Source: Pseudomonas sp. 14P_8.1_Bac3 (GTDB lineage Bacteria; Pseudomonadota; Gammaproteobacteria; Pseudomonadales; Pseudomonadaceae). Taken from it: a stretch of DNA of 43,280 nt. Under the pieces are notes generated by a model. That model was not told the origin of the DNA. It ran no database searches and was given only the letters and a program-made list of their open reading frames with translations. The DNA lies in contig NZ_JANLOD010000054.1 in NCBI RefSeq assembly GCF_025466085.1, forward strand, positions 1 through 43,280, given 5' to 3'. This document shows, piece after piece, positions 8,839-16,432 of this stretch (its first letter is position 1; every line of letters starts with the position of its first letter). The translations under genes and the position numbers were made by a program.

Positions 8839-9504
8839 TCACTCCACGAACCCCGAACAAAGGTCAGCCAGACACCGCATTGAAACCTCATCGAGGCAGC
8901 GAACCGACTCGGGCAGATTCGCCAGTCGGGCCATCAGTTTTGGCTCCAGGCGCTGGCAGACTGAATCAATATCGAATTCAAGCAATTGGTCAGCCAACCG
9001 AAACACGTAGCGCTCCTCGAGCTGATAATCGATCAGCAGAGCGCCGGGCCAGCGTTCCTGCAATCGTTGCCGCAGCGCCGGGCCGTGAGCTTTGCAGCGC
9101 GAAGGCAGCAACATGTGCAACGGCGCCTCGGTAGCCGATTGCTGCGCCAGCCAGCGTTCGAGCATTTCATCCAGCCATTCAGTGCGCGTCAGCACCTCTC
9201 GCAGCAGCTCGCGCGCGGCGTGCGCCAGCGTCTGGCGCAACTGCATGCCGAGCGCCTGCGACTCGCGCAAGCCGCTGGCGAGGTTCTCCGCCGCCCGGAC
9301 AATCCCGCTGGCATAGCCCTCGTGAAACGCTTGCGCGCGAATCGCATCAGCGTCGGCTTGCGCCTGCTCGACACACTCACGGGCCCGGCGTTGGGCTTGT
9401 TGCTGCAACACGCGTCGCTCGCGCGCCGCGCGCAGGTCTTCGCCAGCCACCCGCGCATCGAGGGACGCCGGCACGTCAGCCAGGGTTCGGATGGAGTCGA
9501 GCAT
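8839..9504 (-). CDS. orgB: T3SS ATPase regulator / stator, OrgB (SctL)
   Basis: Cytoplasmic peripheral-stalk protein linking the export ATPase to the SpaO sorting platform. The 221-residue product has a charged coiled-coil N-terminal half rich in Ala, Arg and Gln (about 20-90), followed by an HrpE/FliH-like C-terminal domain. ATG at 9504 (MLDSIRTLADV) is preferred over a 77-residue upstream extension, which is Cys/Arg-rich and lies inside orgA. It overlaps the end of orgA by 29 bases, the same coupling seen in SPI-1. Identification rests on composition, length and perfect synteny. Confidence 0.85.
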   Translation of the reverse strand: MLDSIRTLADVPASLDARVAGEDLRAARERRVLQQQAQRRARECVEQAQADADAIRAQAFHEGYASGIVRAAENLASGLRESQALGMQLRQTLAHAARELLREVLTRTEWLDEMLERWLAQQSATEAPLHMLLPSRCKAHGPALRQRLQERWPGALLIDYQLEERYVFRLADQLLEFDIDSVCQRLEPKLMARLANLPESVRCLDEVSMRCLADLCSGFVE

Positions 9505-10042
9505 GCTGCACCGCCAAAAAGAACAGACCCGGATCGGGTTCCGCGACCGGCCACTGCGCTTGCAGGTCGACCACCTGGGGGGAGAATTGCAATGGCAGCC
9601 GTTCGAACAATGGCGGCGGCAGGAATCTGGAAAAGCCCGACAACGAATTGAACCCTGCGGCCTCCACCTGTTGCAGCGGCACGCAGGACCGATCAAACGG
9701 CAAGCAGGCGCGAGGCCCCGGCCGGCAACTGGCAAATTGACGTAATGACAACGGCAGTCGCTGCAGTGCCCCGCCCCGCGCTAGTTGCGGCAACAGTCGC
9801 CAAGCCCCCATGCGGCAGGCAATGTGAGGCAGTTGTCGCCAGTGTCGAATCCATTTCTCCGCGACCGCAGTCAGCGGCCCCGAAGGCCATGGCCCTTGCT
9901 GGCCCAACCCTTCGAGCAGGATCTGGTCAAGGACCCGTCGTGCCTCGGGACCGTCGAAGCCCGTGGGCAGGTTCAACCGCTGCGGATGCATGGACCCCAG
10001 CGGCTCGGCGACGATCCGCCGCAAGCGCTCAGTGCACGACAT
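9476..10042 (-). CDS. orgA: T3SS sorting-platform adaptor OrgA (SctK)
   Basis: Cytoplasmic adaptor expected to join the PrgH ring to the SpaO pods. The 188-residue protein starts with MSCTERLRRIVAEPLGSMHP, a typical OrgA/MxiK-like N-terminus, followed by a leucine-rich helical body. ATG at 10042 is used. A GTG three bases earlier (10045) is an equal alternative, because an AAGGGG ribosome-binding site lies six bases before the GTG and nine before the ATG. It overlaps the end of prgK and the start of orgB, so the three are translationally linked. Confidence 0.85.
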   Translation of the reverse strand: MSCTERLRRIVAEPLGSMHPQRLNLPTGFDGPEARRVLDQILLEGLGQQGPWPSGPLTAVAEKWIRHWRQLPHIACRMGAWRLLPQLARGGALQRLPLSLRQFASCRPGPRACLPFDRSCVPLQQVEAAGFNSLSGFSRFLPPPLFERLPLQFSPQVVDLQAQWPVAEPDPGLFFLAVQHARLHPNPG

Positions 10043-10751
10043 CACGCGGCGCCCCTTTCAACAGTCGATAACCCATCACCGCGCTGCCGGCCAACAGCAA
10101 TGCCACCAACGAGGCCACCCACCACACCCCGCGCGAATCCCCCTGCGCGACTGCCGCCGAAGGCGCAACGTGCTGGGTCGGCGAGCGCTGTGACAGCACC
10201 ACCGAGATGTTTTCGTACTCGACGGCGGCAAAACTGTTCTTGAGAAAACGCTTGATGTCGCTGATCAGCAACTGCGGCTCGACATCGCGCTCATGAATGG
10301 CCACGGCCGCCAGATGAATGGGGGCGGCTTTACGTCCGCCTTCGCCGGCGTCCAGGTCATAACTGACGTGCACCCGCGCCGACACCACGCCTTCGAGCAC
10401 GCCGAGGGATTGTTCCAGACGCTGCTCCAGCGCCGAGTACAGTCGGGCTTTTTCGGCCCGGGGCGATGCGACCAGCGAATCGCTTGGAAACATCTCCGCC
10501 ACTTGCAGTCGTGGTCTGGACGGCAACGAATAGAGGTTGAGCAAATCCACCGCAGCGGAGAAATCCACTTGATTGATCTTCACCGCGTACCCGGCCTTGC
10601 CGGCGTCAACTTTGGTCGCCGCGATGTTGTTGCGCTGCAGCACCGACAGCACTTCGTTGGCCTGCTGCTGATCCAGCCCCTCCAGCAGACTTGGCTGGCG
10701 ACAGCCGAGCAGCGCCATGCACAGAAACACCAGCAACGCGCGCGTCTTCAT
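10029..10751 (-). CDS. prgK: T3SS inner-membrane ring lipoprotein PrgK (SctJ)
   Basis: Forms the inner MS-like ring of the needle complex with PrgH. The 240-residue product has a lipoprotein signal with lipobox LLGC (Cys17), the two small YscJ ring-building domains (about 20-190, with LLNLYSLPSRPRLQV and a conserved VSYDLDAGE), and a C-terminal membrane helix at about 205-228. ATG at 10751 overlaps the prgJ stop as ATGA. The same frame stays open further upstream, but the lipoprotein signal fixes this start. Length is close to Salmonella PrgK. Confidence 0.94.
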   Translation of the reverse strand: MKTRALLVFLCMALLGCRQPSLLEGLDQQQANEVLSVLQRNNIAATKVDAGKAGYAVKINQVDFSAAVDLLNLYSLPSRPRLQVAEMFPSDSLVASPRAEKARLYSALEQRLEQSLGVLEGVVSARVHVSYDLDAGEGGRKAAPIHLAAVAIHERDVEPQLLISDIKRFLKNSFAAVEYENISVVLSQRSPTQHVAPSAAVAQGDSRGVWWVASLVALLLAGSAVMGYRLLKGAPRDVVH

Positions 10752-11056
10752 GAGGCACGCAACAGCGTTTCGGCGGTGCCCACCACCTTTCGCACCAGCA
10801 CGTTGAGCAAATTGATGTCGACGTTGTATTGGCCCATTTGCTCCTGCAATCGTGCCAGCACTTCGGGGCTGGTGATATCGGGACGTTGCATCAGTTGATT
10901 GATCGAAGAGACGTCCTGCGCGCTGTCGACCGCGGCACCGGCAAACGCGTCGATCAATCGACTTTCCAGGGAAACGACCGCGCCTTCCTGCGGACTGCGC
11001 AGCTCTGCGACGGCCGTGGACGGAATGAGCGAATGAACAAGGCTTGGATAAGACAT
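10748..11056 (-). CDS. prgJ: T3SS inner rod protein PrgJ (SctI)
   Basis: Forms the inner rod or adapter that anchors the needle. The 102-residue product is close to the family length. Its C-terminus, ending RKVVGTAETLLRAS, closely parallels the RKTVSAVETLLRS ending of PrgJ, the most conserved part of the family. ATG at 11056 (MSYPSLVHS) is chosen; a GTG nine bases upstream would add three residues. It is the third gene of prgHIJK and overlaps prgK by four bases. Confidence 0.92.
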   Translation of the reverse strand: MSYPSLVHSLIPSTAVAELRSPQEGAVVSLESRLIDAFAGAAVDSAQDVSSINQLMQRPDITSPEVLARLQEQMGQYNVDINLLNVLVRKVVGTAETLLRAS

Positions 11057-11115
11057 GCAGTGCACTCATGAAAATGGCCATCGCCAGATGACGACGGCCA
11101 GTCAAAGGAAGGGAA

Positions 11116-11376
11116 TCAGCGAGCCGCCTGGATGATCGCCATGTCGACGTCCTTGAAGCCCTTGATCGTGTTGGTCTGGGCGTTACGGAACACCGTGTAG
11201 GACGAGAAGGCAGTCTGGTAGGCGGCCAGCAGTGAGGGATCGGACGCATTGTCCTTCAGCGCCTCCAGCGCCTTGTCCAACGCTGTCTTGAGATTGACCG
11301 CGCCGGCTTCGAATGCCGCCGCTTGCTTGCCGAGAAAGTCGTCAGGGAACTGAATGGGAGTTACCACACCAGCCAT
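11116..11376 (-). CDS. prgI: T3SS needle filament subunit PrgI (SctF)
   Basis: Polymerises into the hollow extracellular needle. The 86-residue helical hairpin has an SDPSLLAAYQ turn, like the PSDPALLAAYQ loop of PrgI. Its C-terminal helix contains FRNAQTNTIKGFKDVDMAII, matching the conserved NAQSNTVKVFKDIDAAII of PrgI. It is slightly longer at the N-terminus than Salmonella PrgI (80 residues). It starts three bases after prgH and would be the most abundant product of this operon. Confidence 0.96.
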   Translation of the reverse strand: MAGVVTPIQFPDDFLGKQAAAFEAGAVNLKTALDKALEALKDNASDPSLLAAYQTAFSSYTVFRNAQTNTIKGFKDVDMAIIQAAR

Positions 11377-11379
11377 GTA

Positions 11380-12552
11380 TCACCTCTGGATTTGCTTGGG
11401 AAAATGCCAAGACGACGACGTCATCTTGATGTAGCCCTGAGGGCCGGTTTGAAATGACTTGCCCTTGAGCCCGTCATCCTTGAGCTCGACAGCGAAGTGC
11501 ACGTAGCGATTACCCCACTGCCGATGAAACCCGTCGACGTACCGGCGAGCCGCGGCCAGCTCGGCGTCCTGCAGATCGCCTTCGATGGCGAACGTGACAC
11601 TGTTGTCGTGACCCACTCGATTGAACGTCAACGCAAGACGGCGCAGGCCTTGCTCGGCGAGATCCGCCAGCAGGTTGTCATCCTGTACTTGTACGTCCAC
11701 TTCCCGGGCATAGGGCGCCGCCTTGAGCAGGACGTCGAGCAGTTGTGTCTGTTCTTGCGGCGTCAGCAGATTGCGCTGGGCACTGAGTAGCAGCCGCGGC
11801 ATCGCGGGGTCCTGGAGATCGAGGGAGTGCCAGGCCAGTTGCGGGTCAAGGTCGACCAGCAATTGCTCCAGCCGACGCCGCTCCTGATCGGTCACCACGA
11901 CCTTGGCGGCCACGCCGTTGTTGCGCATCAACACCTGGCGGCTCCACCCGGCGTCCCGCTCGGAGGCGACGAACACGTACACCGTTTGGTCGCGGCCCTG
12001 CACCACAGTGAACTCGGCACTGGCGCCGGCGATGAGGGCGCGAACATCGGTTTCGGCGGTGGGCGCGGGCACCGACCAGAAGCCGGCCGAGATCGCCAGA
12101 ACAACCAGGATCAGGCCTGCGCCTGCCCATTGGATGGCGGCAGGCTGCGGTCGATGACGAGGCGTTTTGTCGGCCAGCGGCAGGTCCTGCTGCCCCAGCA
12201 GCTCAGGCGCCCAGGATTGATCTTCACTGCGCAGCGCGATCTGCAAGCCGCCTATTTGCGTCAGCCGCTGGAAATCGCAACACCGGGTTTGAGTCTGTTC
12301 GTTGAGCAGGCGCAAGGTCGCACCACCCTGCCCGTCCAGCAGCACCTCGAAATTGCAGGCGTCGTGTTCCAGCGGGACGAAGATCGCGTCCTCGGGAAAC
12401 GTGATTGCAGTGGCGTCCCTGCCCAACAAATCGAGCGGCCCGACGATGAACAACGTTCGTGGCGCGCCGAGCGGAAACTCGCAACCCTGCAGCGGACCAT
12501 TGAAGATCCGCAGGACGCAGGGTTGTTGAGGGGGAGCCGACAGGTCTGTCAC
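11380..12552 (-). CDS. prgH: T3SS inner-membrane ring protein PrgH (SctD)
   Basis: Outer component of the inner-membrane ring. The 390-residue protein has a cytoplasmic FHA-like domain (about 10-120), one membrane helix near 142-163 and a large periplasmic part with ring-building domains, as in PrgH (392 residues). A GTG start at 12552 (MTDLSAPPQQP) is used because an in-frame stop lies two codons upstream and no ATG is close. Its ribosome-binding site is weak. It is the first gene of prgHIJK-orgAB, 128 bases after iagB, so a promoter is expected in that gap. HilA control is likely by analogy. Confidence 0.92.
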   Translation of the reverse strand: MTDLSAPPQQPCVLRIFNGPLQGCEFPLGAPRTLFIVGPLDLLGRDATAITFPEDAIFVPLEHDACNFEVLLDGQGGATLRLLNEQTQTRCCDFQRLTQIGGLQIALRSEDQSWAPELLGQQDLPLADKTPRHRPQPAAIQWAGAGLILVVLAISAGFWSVPAPTAETDVRALIAGASAEFTVVQGRDQTVYVFVASERDAGWSRQVLMRNNGVAAKVVVTDQERRRLEQLLVDLDPQLAWHSLDLQDPAMPRLLLSAQRNLLTPQEQTQLLDVLLKAAPYAREVDVQVQDDNLLADLAEQGLRRLALTFNRVGHDNSVTFAIEGDLQDAELAAARRYVDGFHRQWGNRYVHFAVELKDDGLKGKSFQTGPQGYIKMTSSSWHFPKQIQR

Positions 12553-12652
12553 CGATCACGCACCAGGCAGGGAATGGACGCTCATCCTAGAAGCGCTGCG
12601 TGAAAGGTTCCTGATCGAATTATGCCGATGCCAGCCGGACAGCATCAGATTT

Positions 12653-12687
12653 GGTTGAAACCGGGGACATCCTTTACGTTTCAAACC
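12653..12687. promoter_or_regulatory. inverted repeat upstream of prgH, overlapping the iagB stop
   Basis: GGTTGAAAC at 12653-12661 and GTTTCAAACC at 12678-12687 are inverted copies with one extra base in the second arm. They lie 100-135 bases upstream of prgH. There is no T tract on the minus strand, so an intrinsic terminator is unlikely. A regulator-binding site in the prgH promoter region is possible. No HilA-box assignment is claimed. Confidence 0.35.
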
Positions 12688-13133
12688 CGAGACGCCGTCA
12701 ACACTTGATAACGCTGCCAAACCTTGCGCGCATAACGCAATCGAGCCGCCTGCCGCCCCGGCGCGTTTCCGGCGTTGTAGGCGCCTACCGCCGTCCAGTT
12801 GTAGCCATACAACGCAACAAAACCCGCCAGCACCGAAGCCCCGACCTCAACCGACAAACACGGCTCGTTCAACAGCCGCTGCTCGGTAATCCCCTGAGCG
12901 CCGAGTCGAGGCAGGTGACGGCTATTGATCTGCATCAGCCCGATATCCCGCGTACCGTCCTTGTTGTAGTTCATCGCGTCCGACAGTTGCCCCGATTCCA
13001 CCTCGGCAATCGCCTGCAACAGCTCCGGCTCGATGGCATGTTGCTGCCCCGCCGAGACCCAGCAATACGCGTGTACCGGTGCCGTCGTCAGACACAACAG
13101 CAGCAACCCTGCGCTGGTCATCCACCGCCTCAT
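12681..13133 (-). CDS. iagB: T3SS-associated lytic transglycosylase IagB
   Basis: Periplasmic muramidase that opens peptidoglycan for needle assembly. The 150-residue product has a signal peptide (MRRWMTSAGLLLLCL, cleavage near residue 22) and an SLT fold. The catalytic glutamate is in AEVES (Glu46), with GLMQIN at about 65-70 and GAYNAG later. ATG at 13133 overlaps the hilA stop as ATGA. A 38-residue Arg-rich extension lies inside hilA and would bury the signal peptide, so it is rejected. The hilA-iagB pair is the SPI-1 arrangement. Confidence 0.95.
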   Translation of the reverse strand: MRRWMTSAGLLLLCLTTAPVHAYCWVSAGQQHAIEPELLQAIAEVESGQLSDAMNYNKDGTRDIGLMQINSRHLPRLGAQGITEQRLLNEPCLSVEVGASVLAGFVALYGYNWTAVGAYNAGNAPGRQAARLRYARKVWQRYQVLTASRV

Positions 13134-14761
13134 GCCAGTCGCCTGCCACTGTCGACTGATGCCCCATGCTGCATGCCCGGCGTCGACCGGTGCAGCGTTC
13201 GCCAGAGCGGTGCGACCACGGCGCCGTCTGGCAACCCCGAACCGCACGCCGCGAAGCGTGCCTGCACCGACCGGTGGCGGGCCAACTGCAGCCAGTGCGC
13301 ATATTGATTACGTGCGGTTAACGGATTGGCACCAAAGAGCACATTCCAGGCCGCCAGGCCCTGCTCGCCCATCGCGCGCTCACTCAAGCCCGCTTGATCC
13401 AGTTCATACCAGGCCGCCGCATGCTGCCCGAAATAGGCCAGCACCACCGCGTGCAAAATCACCAACAGCGGGTGACCCGAAGCGCCTTGCTGCAACGTCT
13501 GTCGCGCCAGCGTCAGGGCGTCTCGCGGATCCCCCGCCAGCGCAATCCGGACCCGCAGAATATTCGCCCGCACGCAGTCCGCGTCGTGCTGCAAACACCG
13601 CTCGATGCTCTGGACGGCGAGCCCGGTGCGCCGCCAGAACCAGTGATGCCAGGCGTAAAGGTAATGAACATCGGCCTGATCCGCCGTCAGCAGGCAGCGT
13701 CGAAACAACGCCTGCGCCGCTTCGTCGCAACCGCGCAGGCTGGTCAGCAAAGCCAACCGCGCGAGGGCCGGCGCGCTGCCCGGATCCAGCGACAAGGCCC
13801 TGGAAATCGCCGTATGCGCCTCATCGATGGCATGCCCCGGATCACACACACCGAGCATCGCCTGGCCCAGCCAGACATCCACCACACCACACCAGGAGGG
13901 ACCATAGCGGTCATCCAGTTGCAGGCTGTGGCGAAACTGCACCAGCGCATCACGCAGGCGTTGCGGCGTATGCCGCTGCACGTTGCATAAACCGTTGAGG
14001 TACGCCACCAGGGCCGGATAGGAAGAGCAGGCATCACCGGAAGGCCGCAAACCCGGCAGGCGCTGGGCAACCAGGCAGGTCAGTTCCCCGAGCGCTTCGC
14101 CCACGTCCTGAGCACAGAGCGTCTGCGCATGCAGCAGCCCATGATCGCCGCCACGAATCAACTCGATGGACCATCGCTGTTCGACATTGTGTTGCGTAAA
14201 GCGCCCGGTCAGGTAGAAGTCAGGCAACAAACGCTCGACCAGACGCCGCGCATCGATCGGCTGGCCACACGCGGCCATCAATCCCGACGGAACTACCCGC
14301 AGTGCCTCGCCGAAGGCGGTGGCCAGTTGACGGATCATGGCGTCCTGCAAATCCAGCACCTGCGGCTCGGCCATGCCGCGAAACGGCAGCACGGCCAGCG
14401 ACGGCACCGTGGACGGCGCCGGTTCGGCAAGCGCCAGCGTGACCACCGGGCAGGTGAACCGATAACCCTGACCGTACACCGTCACGATGAAATCCTTGTT
14501 GTCCTTGAGCAGCTTGCGCAGGGCGTAGATGCAGCGCGTCAACGACTCTTCCGCCGCATCGGTGTCGGGCCACACACGGTCCAGCAGATAATCCTTGCTG
14601 ATCACCGTGCCGGCCGAACCCAGCAACAGGCGCAGCACATTCAGTTCTTTGGGGGGGACGTGGACTCCGTGTCCGTCTCGCATCAGCGTTCCATCGCTTT
14701 GCAGGCGCCAGCGGTCAAAAACGAATGACCCGCCCGGCGTTCGATCAGTTGCACTGTCCAT
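13130..14761 (-). CDS. hilA: HilA-type transcriptional activator of the T3SS
   Basis: Likely master activator of the secretion genes. The 543-residue product is close to Salmonella HilA (553). Residues about 10-108 form an OmpR/ToxR-type winged helix with SLTRCIYALRKLLKDNKDFI and YGQGYRF. The rest is a helical TPR-rich region (about 200-520). There is no receiver domain or membrane segment. ATG at 14761 has only a weak AGAG ribosome-binding site. It is co-transcribed with iagB. No hilC, hilD or rtsA-like gene is in the window, so upstream control must differ from Salmonella or lie elsewhere. HilA identity is supported by domain order, length and neighbours. Confidence 0.9.
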   Translation of the reverse strand: MDSATDRTPGGSFVFDRWRLQSDGTLMRDGHGVHVPPKELNVLRLLLGSAGTVISKDYLLDRVWPDTDAAEESLTRCIYALRKLLKDNKDFIVTVYGQGYRFTCPVVTLALAEPAPSTVPSLAVLPFRGMAEPQVLDLQDAMIRQLATAFGEALRVVPSGLMAACGQPIDARRLVERLLPDFYLTGRFTQHNVEQRWSIELIRGGDHGLLHAQTLCAQDVGEALGELTCLVAQRLPGLRPSGDACSSYPALVAYLNGLCNVQRHTPQRLRDALVQFRHSLQLDDRYGPSWCGVVDVWLGQAMLGVCDPGHAIDEAHTAISRALSLDPGSAPALARLALLTSLRGCDEAAQALFRRCLLTADQADVHYLYAWHHWFWRRTGLAVQSIERCLQHDADCVRANILRVRIALAGDPRDALTLARQTLQQGASGHPLLVILHAVVLAYFGQHAAAWYELDQAGLSERAMGEQGLAAWNVLFGANPLTARNQYAHWLQLARHRSVQARFAACGSGLPDGAVVAPLWRTLHRSTPGMQHGASVDSGRRLA

Positions 14762-14799
14762 ACTCTGAGACTTCTCTATAGAAAGGTACTGAAGCGCAA

Positions 14800-14826
14800 T
14801 CGAGCCTGTGGGGTGGTCAGGCTCGA
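14800..14826. promoter_or_regulatory. perfect 9-bp inverted repeat upstream of hilA
   Basis: TCGAGCCTG at 14800-14808 and CAGGCTCGA at 14818-14826 are perfect inverted copies separated by nine bases, 39-65 bases before the hilA start codon. It could be a dimeric-regulator operator or a hairpin in the hilA leader. There is no T tract, so termination is unlikely. The repeat is seen directly; its role is inference. Confidence 0.5.
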
Positions 14827-14935
14827 GATGACAAGCTGCGTGACTATAGGAAGTTGAGTGGGAGGATTCCGCAGGGCACCTTCACTTCGAGCTGATGAAA
14901 ATACGATTTTTACTGTAGGACGAGAGTCTGTAAAA

Positions 14936-15041
14936 CCTGTAGGAGCAAGCAGGCTCGCGATGGTCGTTAACGATGACGCGGGGAACCTGATACCCCGCGG
15001 CGCCCTCCCGCTCATCGCGAGTCCGCTCGCTCCTACAGGGG
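14936..15041. repeat. inverted REP pair between iacP and hilA
   Basis: The left arm at 14936-14961 begins CCTGTAGGAGCAAGC. The right arm at 15013-15041 ends CGCTCGCTCCTACAGGG. It separates iacP from the hilA upstream region and supplies the iacP stop codon. The rest of the 14762-15032 gap holds only the hilA inverted repeat. Confidence 0.85.
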
Positions 15042-15320
15042 GCCGTGGGCTTCCTGTCGAGACATCATCACCAGGCGACAGACGTCTGCCACCGTCCTGA
15101 AAGATTCCACGCCCGCCGCAGGCAGCTCTATGCCGAACCGATCGTTCAACGCCATGACCATTTCAACAACCGTGATCGAGTCCGCGGACAAGTCCTCGAC
15201 CAGCCGTGAACCGGGCTGAATTTTCCGGCGCTCCAGCGACAGACAATCCGCCAACACCTCAAAGACTTCAGCATTGAATGCGTCAGAAAATTCCTCACTC
15301 TCCCTGATCAACCTCATCAA
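15033..15320 (-). CDS. iacP: T3SS acyl carrier protein IacP
   Basis: Acyl carrier protein of the SPI-1 cluster, thought in Salmonella to help modify or assist secretion of translocators and effectors. The 95-residue protein has the phosphopantetheine site EDLSADSITVVEMV, with Ser48 as the attachment residue, in a standard four-helix ACP. It sits seven bases after sipD; in Salmonella sipA lies between sipD and iacP. The last codons (HGPL) and the TAG stop are formed by REP sequence, so the original C-terminus may have differed slightly. Confidence 0.92.
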   Translation of the reverse strand: MMRLIRESEEFSDAFNAEVFEVLADCLSLERRKIQPGSRLVEDLSADSITVVEMVMALNDRFGIELPAAGVESFRTVADVCRLVMMSRQEAHGPL

Positions 15321-15327
15321 GCCCCCC

Positions 15328-16419
15328 TCAAAAATTCAACATCGCCCGAAGCATGTCCGAGTACTGACTCAGGTGCGAAGACAGGGTCTTGTTGAAATTG
15401 TCGTGATACGAATTGGCGTTCGAATACTTTTGCGTGAACGATTGCAGGCGGTTTTTCATGTTTTCCTGCTGGGCATTGAAGCCGGTTTGCCATTGCTGGT
15501 ACTTGGCGGTATCCCAGGTGACCCAGCCCCCGCCTGACAGCAACGAGTTCATCATGGCGGTCAGCGGGGCGAGGTCCATGACCACGGAAAACGTACCGTC
15601 GCCGTTATCTTTCAGACAACTGTCGGGAAGGCCCAGCGCCGCGAGCCACTTCTCGGCTTGCGCCTTGCTGGCAGCGCCCATGCCGGGAGCCGGGAACAAG
15701 ACACTGTCGGGATTGGGCGGCGAGTACTTCTGGATCAGTGACTGCAGGGCCGCCCTGATCGAGCCGGCATCGACCTTGACGTCCTTGCCGTCATTCGCGC
15801 CTTGAATCCAGTCCACCAACTTCGCCGATATTTCAGTGTTGAAGGCGTCAAAAAATTCCGAATAGACCTTGATGATGTGCTCGTAGCCGGCCAGGTAGCC
15901 GTTCTTGATCAGGTCGATCAGCTCCAGCAGCTTGTCGAAAAAGTCATTCGACGAATTGATGCCCTGATTGAACGGGCCGGCTATTTCCGCGGGTGGCATT
16001 TGCGCCGTTTGCAGGTCGAGCAGGATCGACGTCTGCGCCGCATCGAGGTGCTGACGCTGCTCCATGGGCAGGGTTTCCCGGAGATGGGTCATTACTGCGC
16101 CGCTCTGGCGCAGTTGTTGTGCCCACATTTCGGAGCGAACGCGTTTGGTCTGGACCTGCTCGGCAAACTCGGCAATGAGCGGTGCCGCCGCTCCACCCGT
16201 CAGCAATTGCTCCTGCATTTTTTCGGTGGCCGGCTGGCACTTGAGCAGATTTGTGCAGTGACGACTCAATGCCGCCGTCGAACGCTCCAGCATGTTGCCG
16301 AGGGAAAAAGCCGGCGGCGCATCAGCAGGCATTTCAGGTGGCAACGGTGCGTCAGCGACCACGTCGGCATCTCCCGAGCGATTAACCGGTGGCGGCGGTG
16401 TGAAACCTGGAATTTTCAA
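15328..16419 (-). CDS. sipD: T3SS needle-tip protein SipD/IpaD family (SctA)
   Basis: Hydrophilic tip protein that caps the needle and controls translocator insertion. The 363-residue product has a proline-rich N-terminus (KIPGFTPPPPV), a helical hairpin, a central coiled coil and the family ending YHDNFNKTLSSHLSQYSDML with a C-terminal hydrophobic tail. The start is TTG at 16419. A GAGGGGGAG ribosome-binding site ends six bases before it, and no ATG exists nearby except one 42 codons upstream that would lie inside sipC. The site overlaps the sipC stop, so translation is coupled. Length is slightly above Salmonella SipD (343). Confidence 0.9.
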   Translation of the reverse strand: MKIPGFTPPPPVNRSGDADVVADAPLPPEMPADAPPAFSLGNMLERSTAALSRHCTNLLKCQPATEKMQEQLLTGGAAAPLIAEFAEQVQTKRVRSEMWAQQLRQSGAVMTHLRETLPMEQRQHLDAAQTSILLDLQTAQMPPAEIAGPFNQGINSSNDFFDKLLELIDLIKNGYLAGYEHIIKVYSEFFDAFNTEISAKLVDWIQGANDGKDVKVDAGSIRAALQSLIQKYSPPNPDSVLFPAPGMGAASKAQAEKWLAALGLPDSCLKDNGDGTFSVVMDLAPLTAMMNSLLSGGGWVTWDTAKYQQWQTGFNAQQENMKNRLQSFTQKYSNANSYHDNFNKTLSSHLSQYSDMLRAMLNF

Positions 16420-16432
16420 ATTGTTCTCCCCC

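Noticed and set aside
14762..15032. a small gene between iacP and hilA
   Set aside because: Available frames are short, cross the REP arms and lack a ribosome-binding site; the region is regulatory plus REP.
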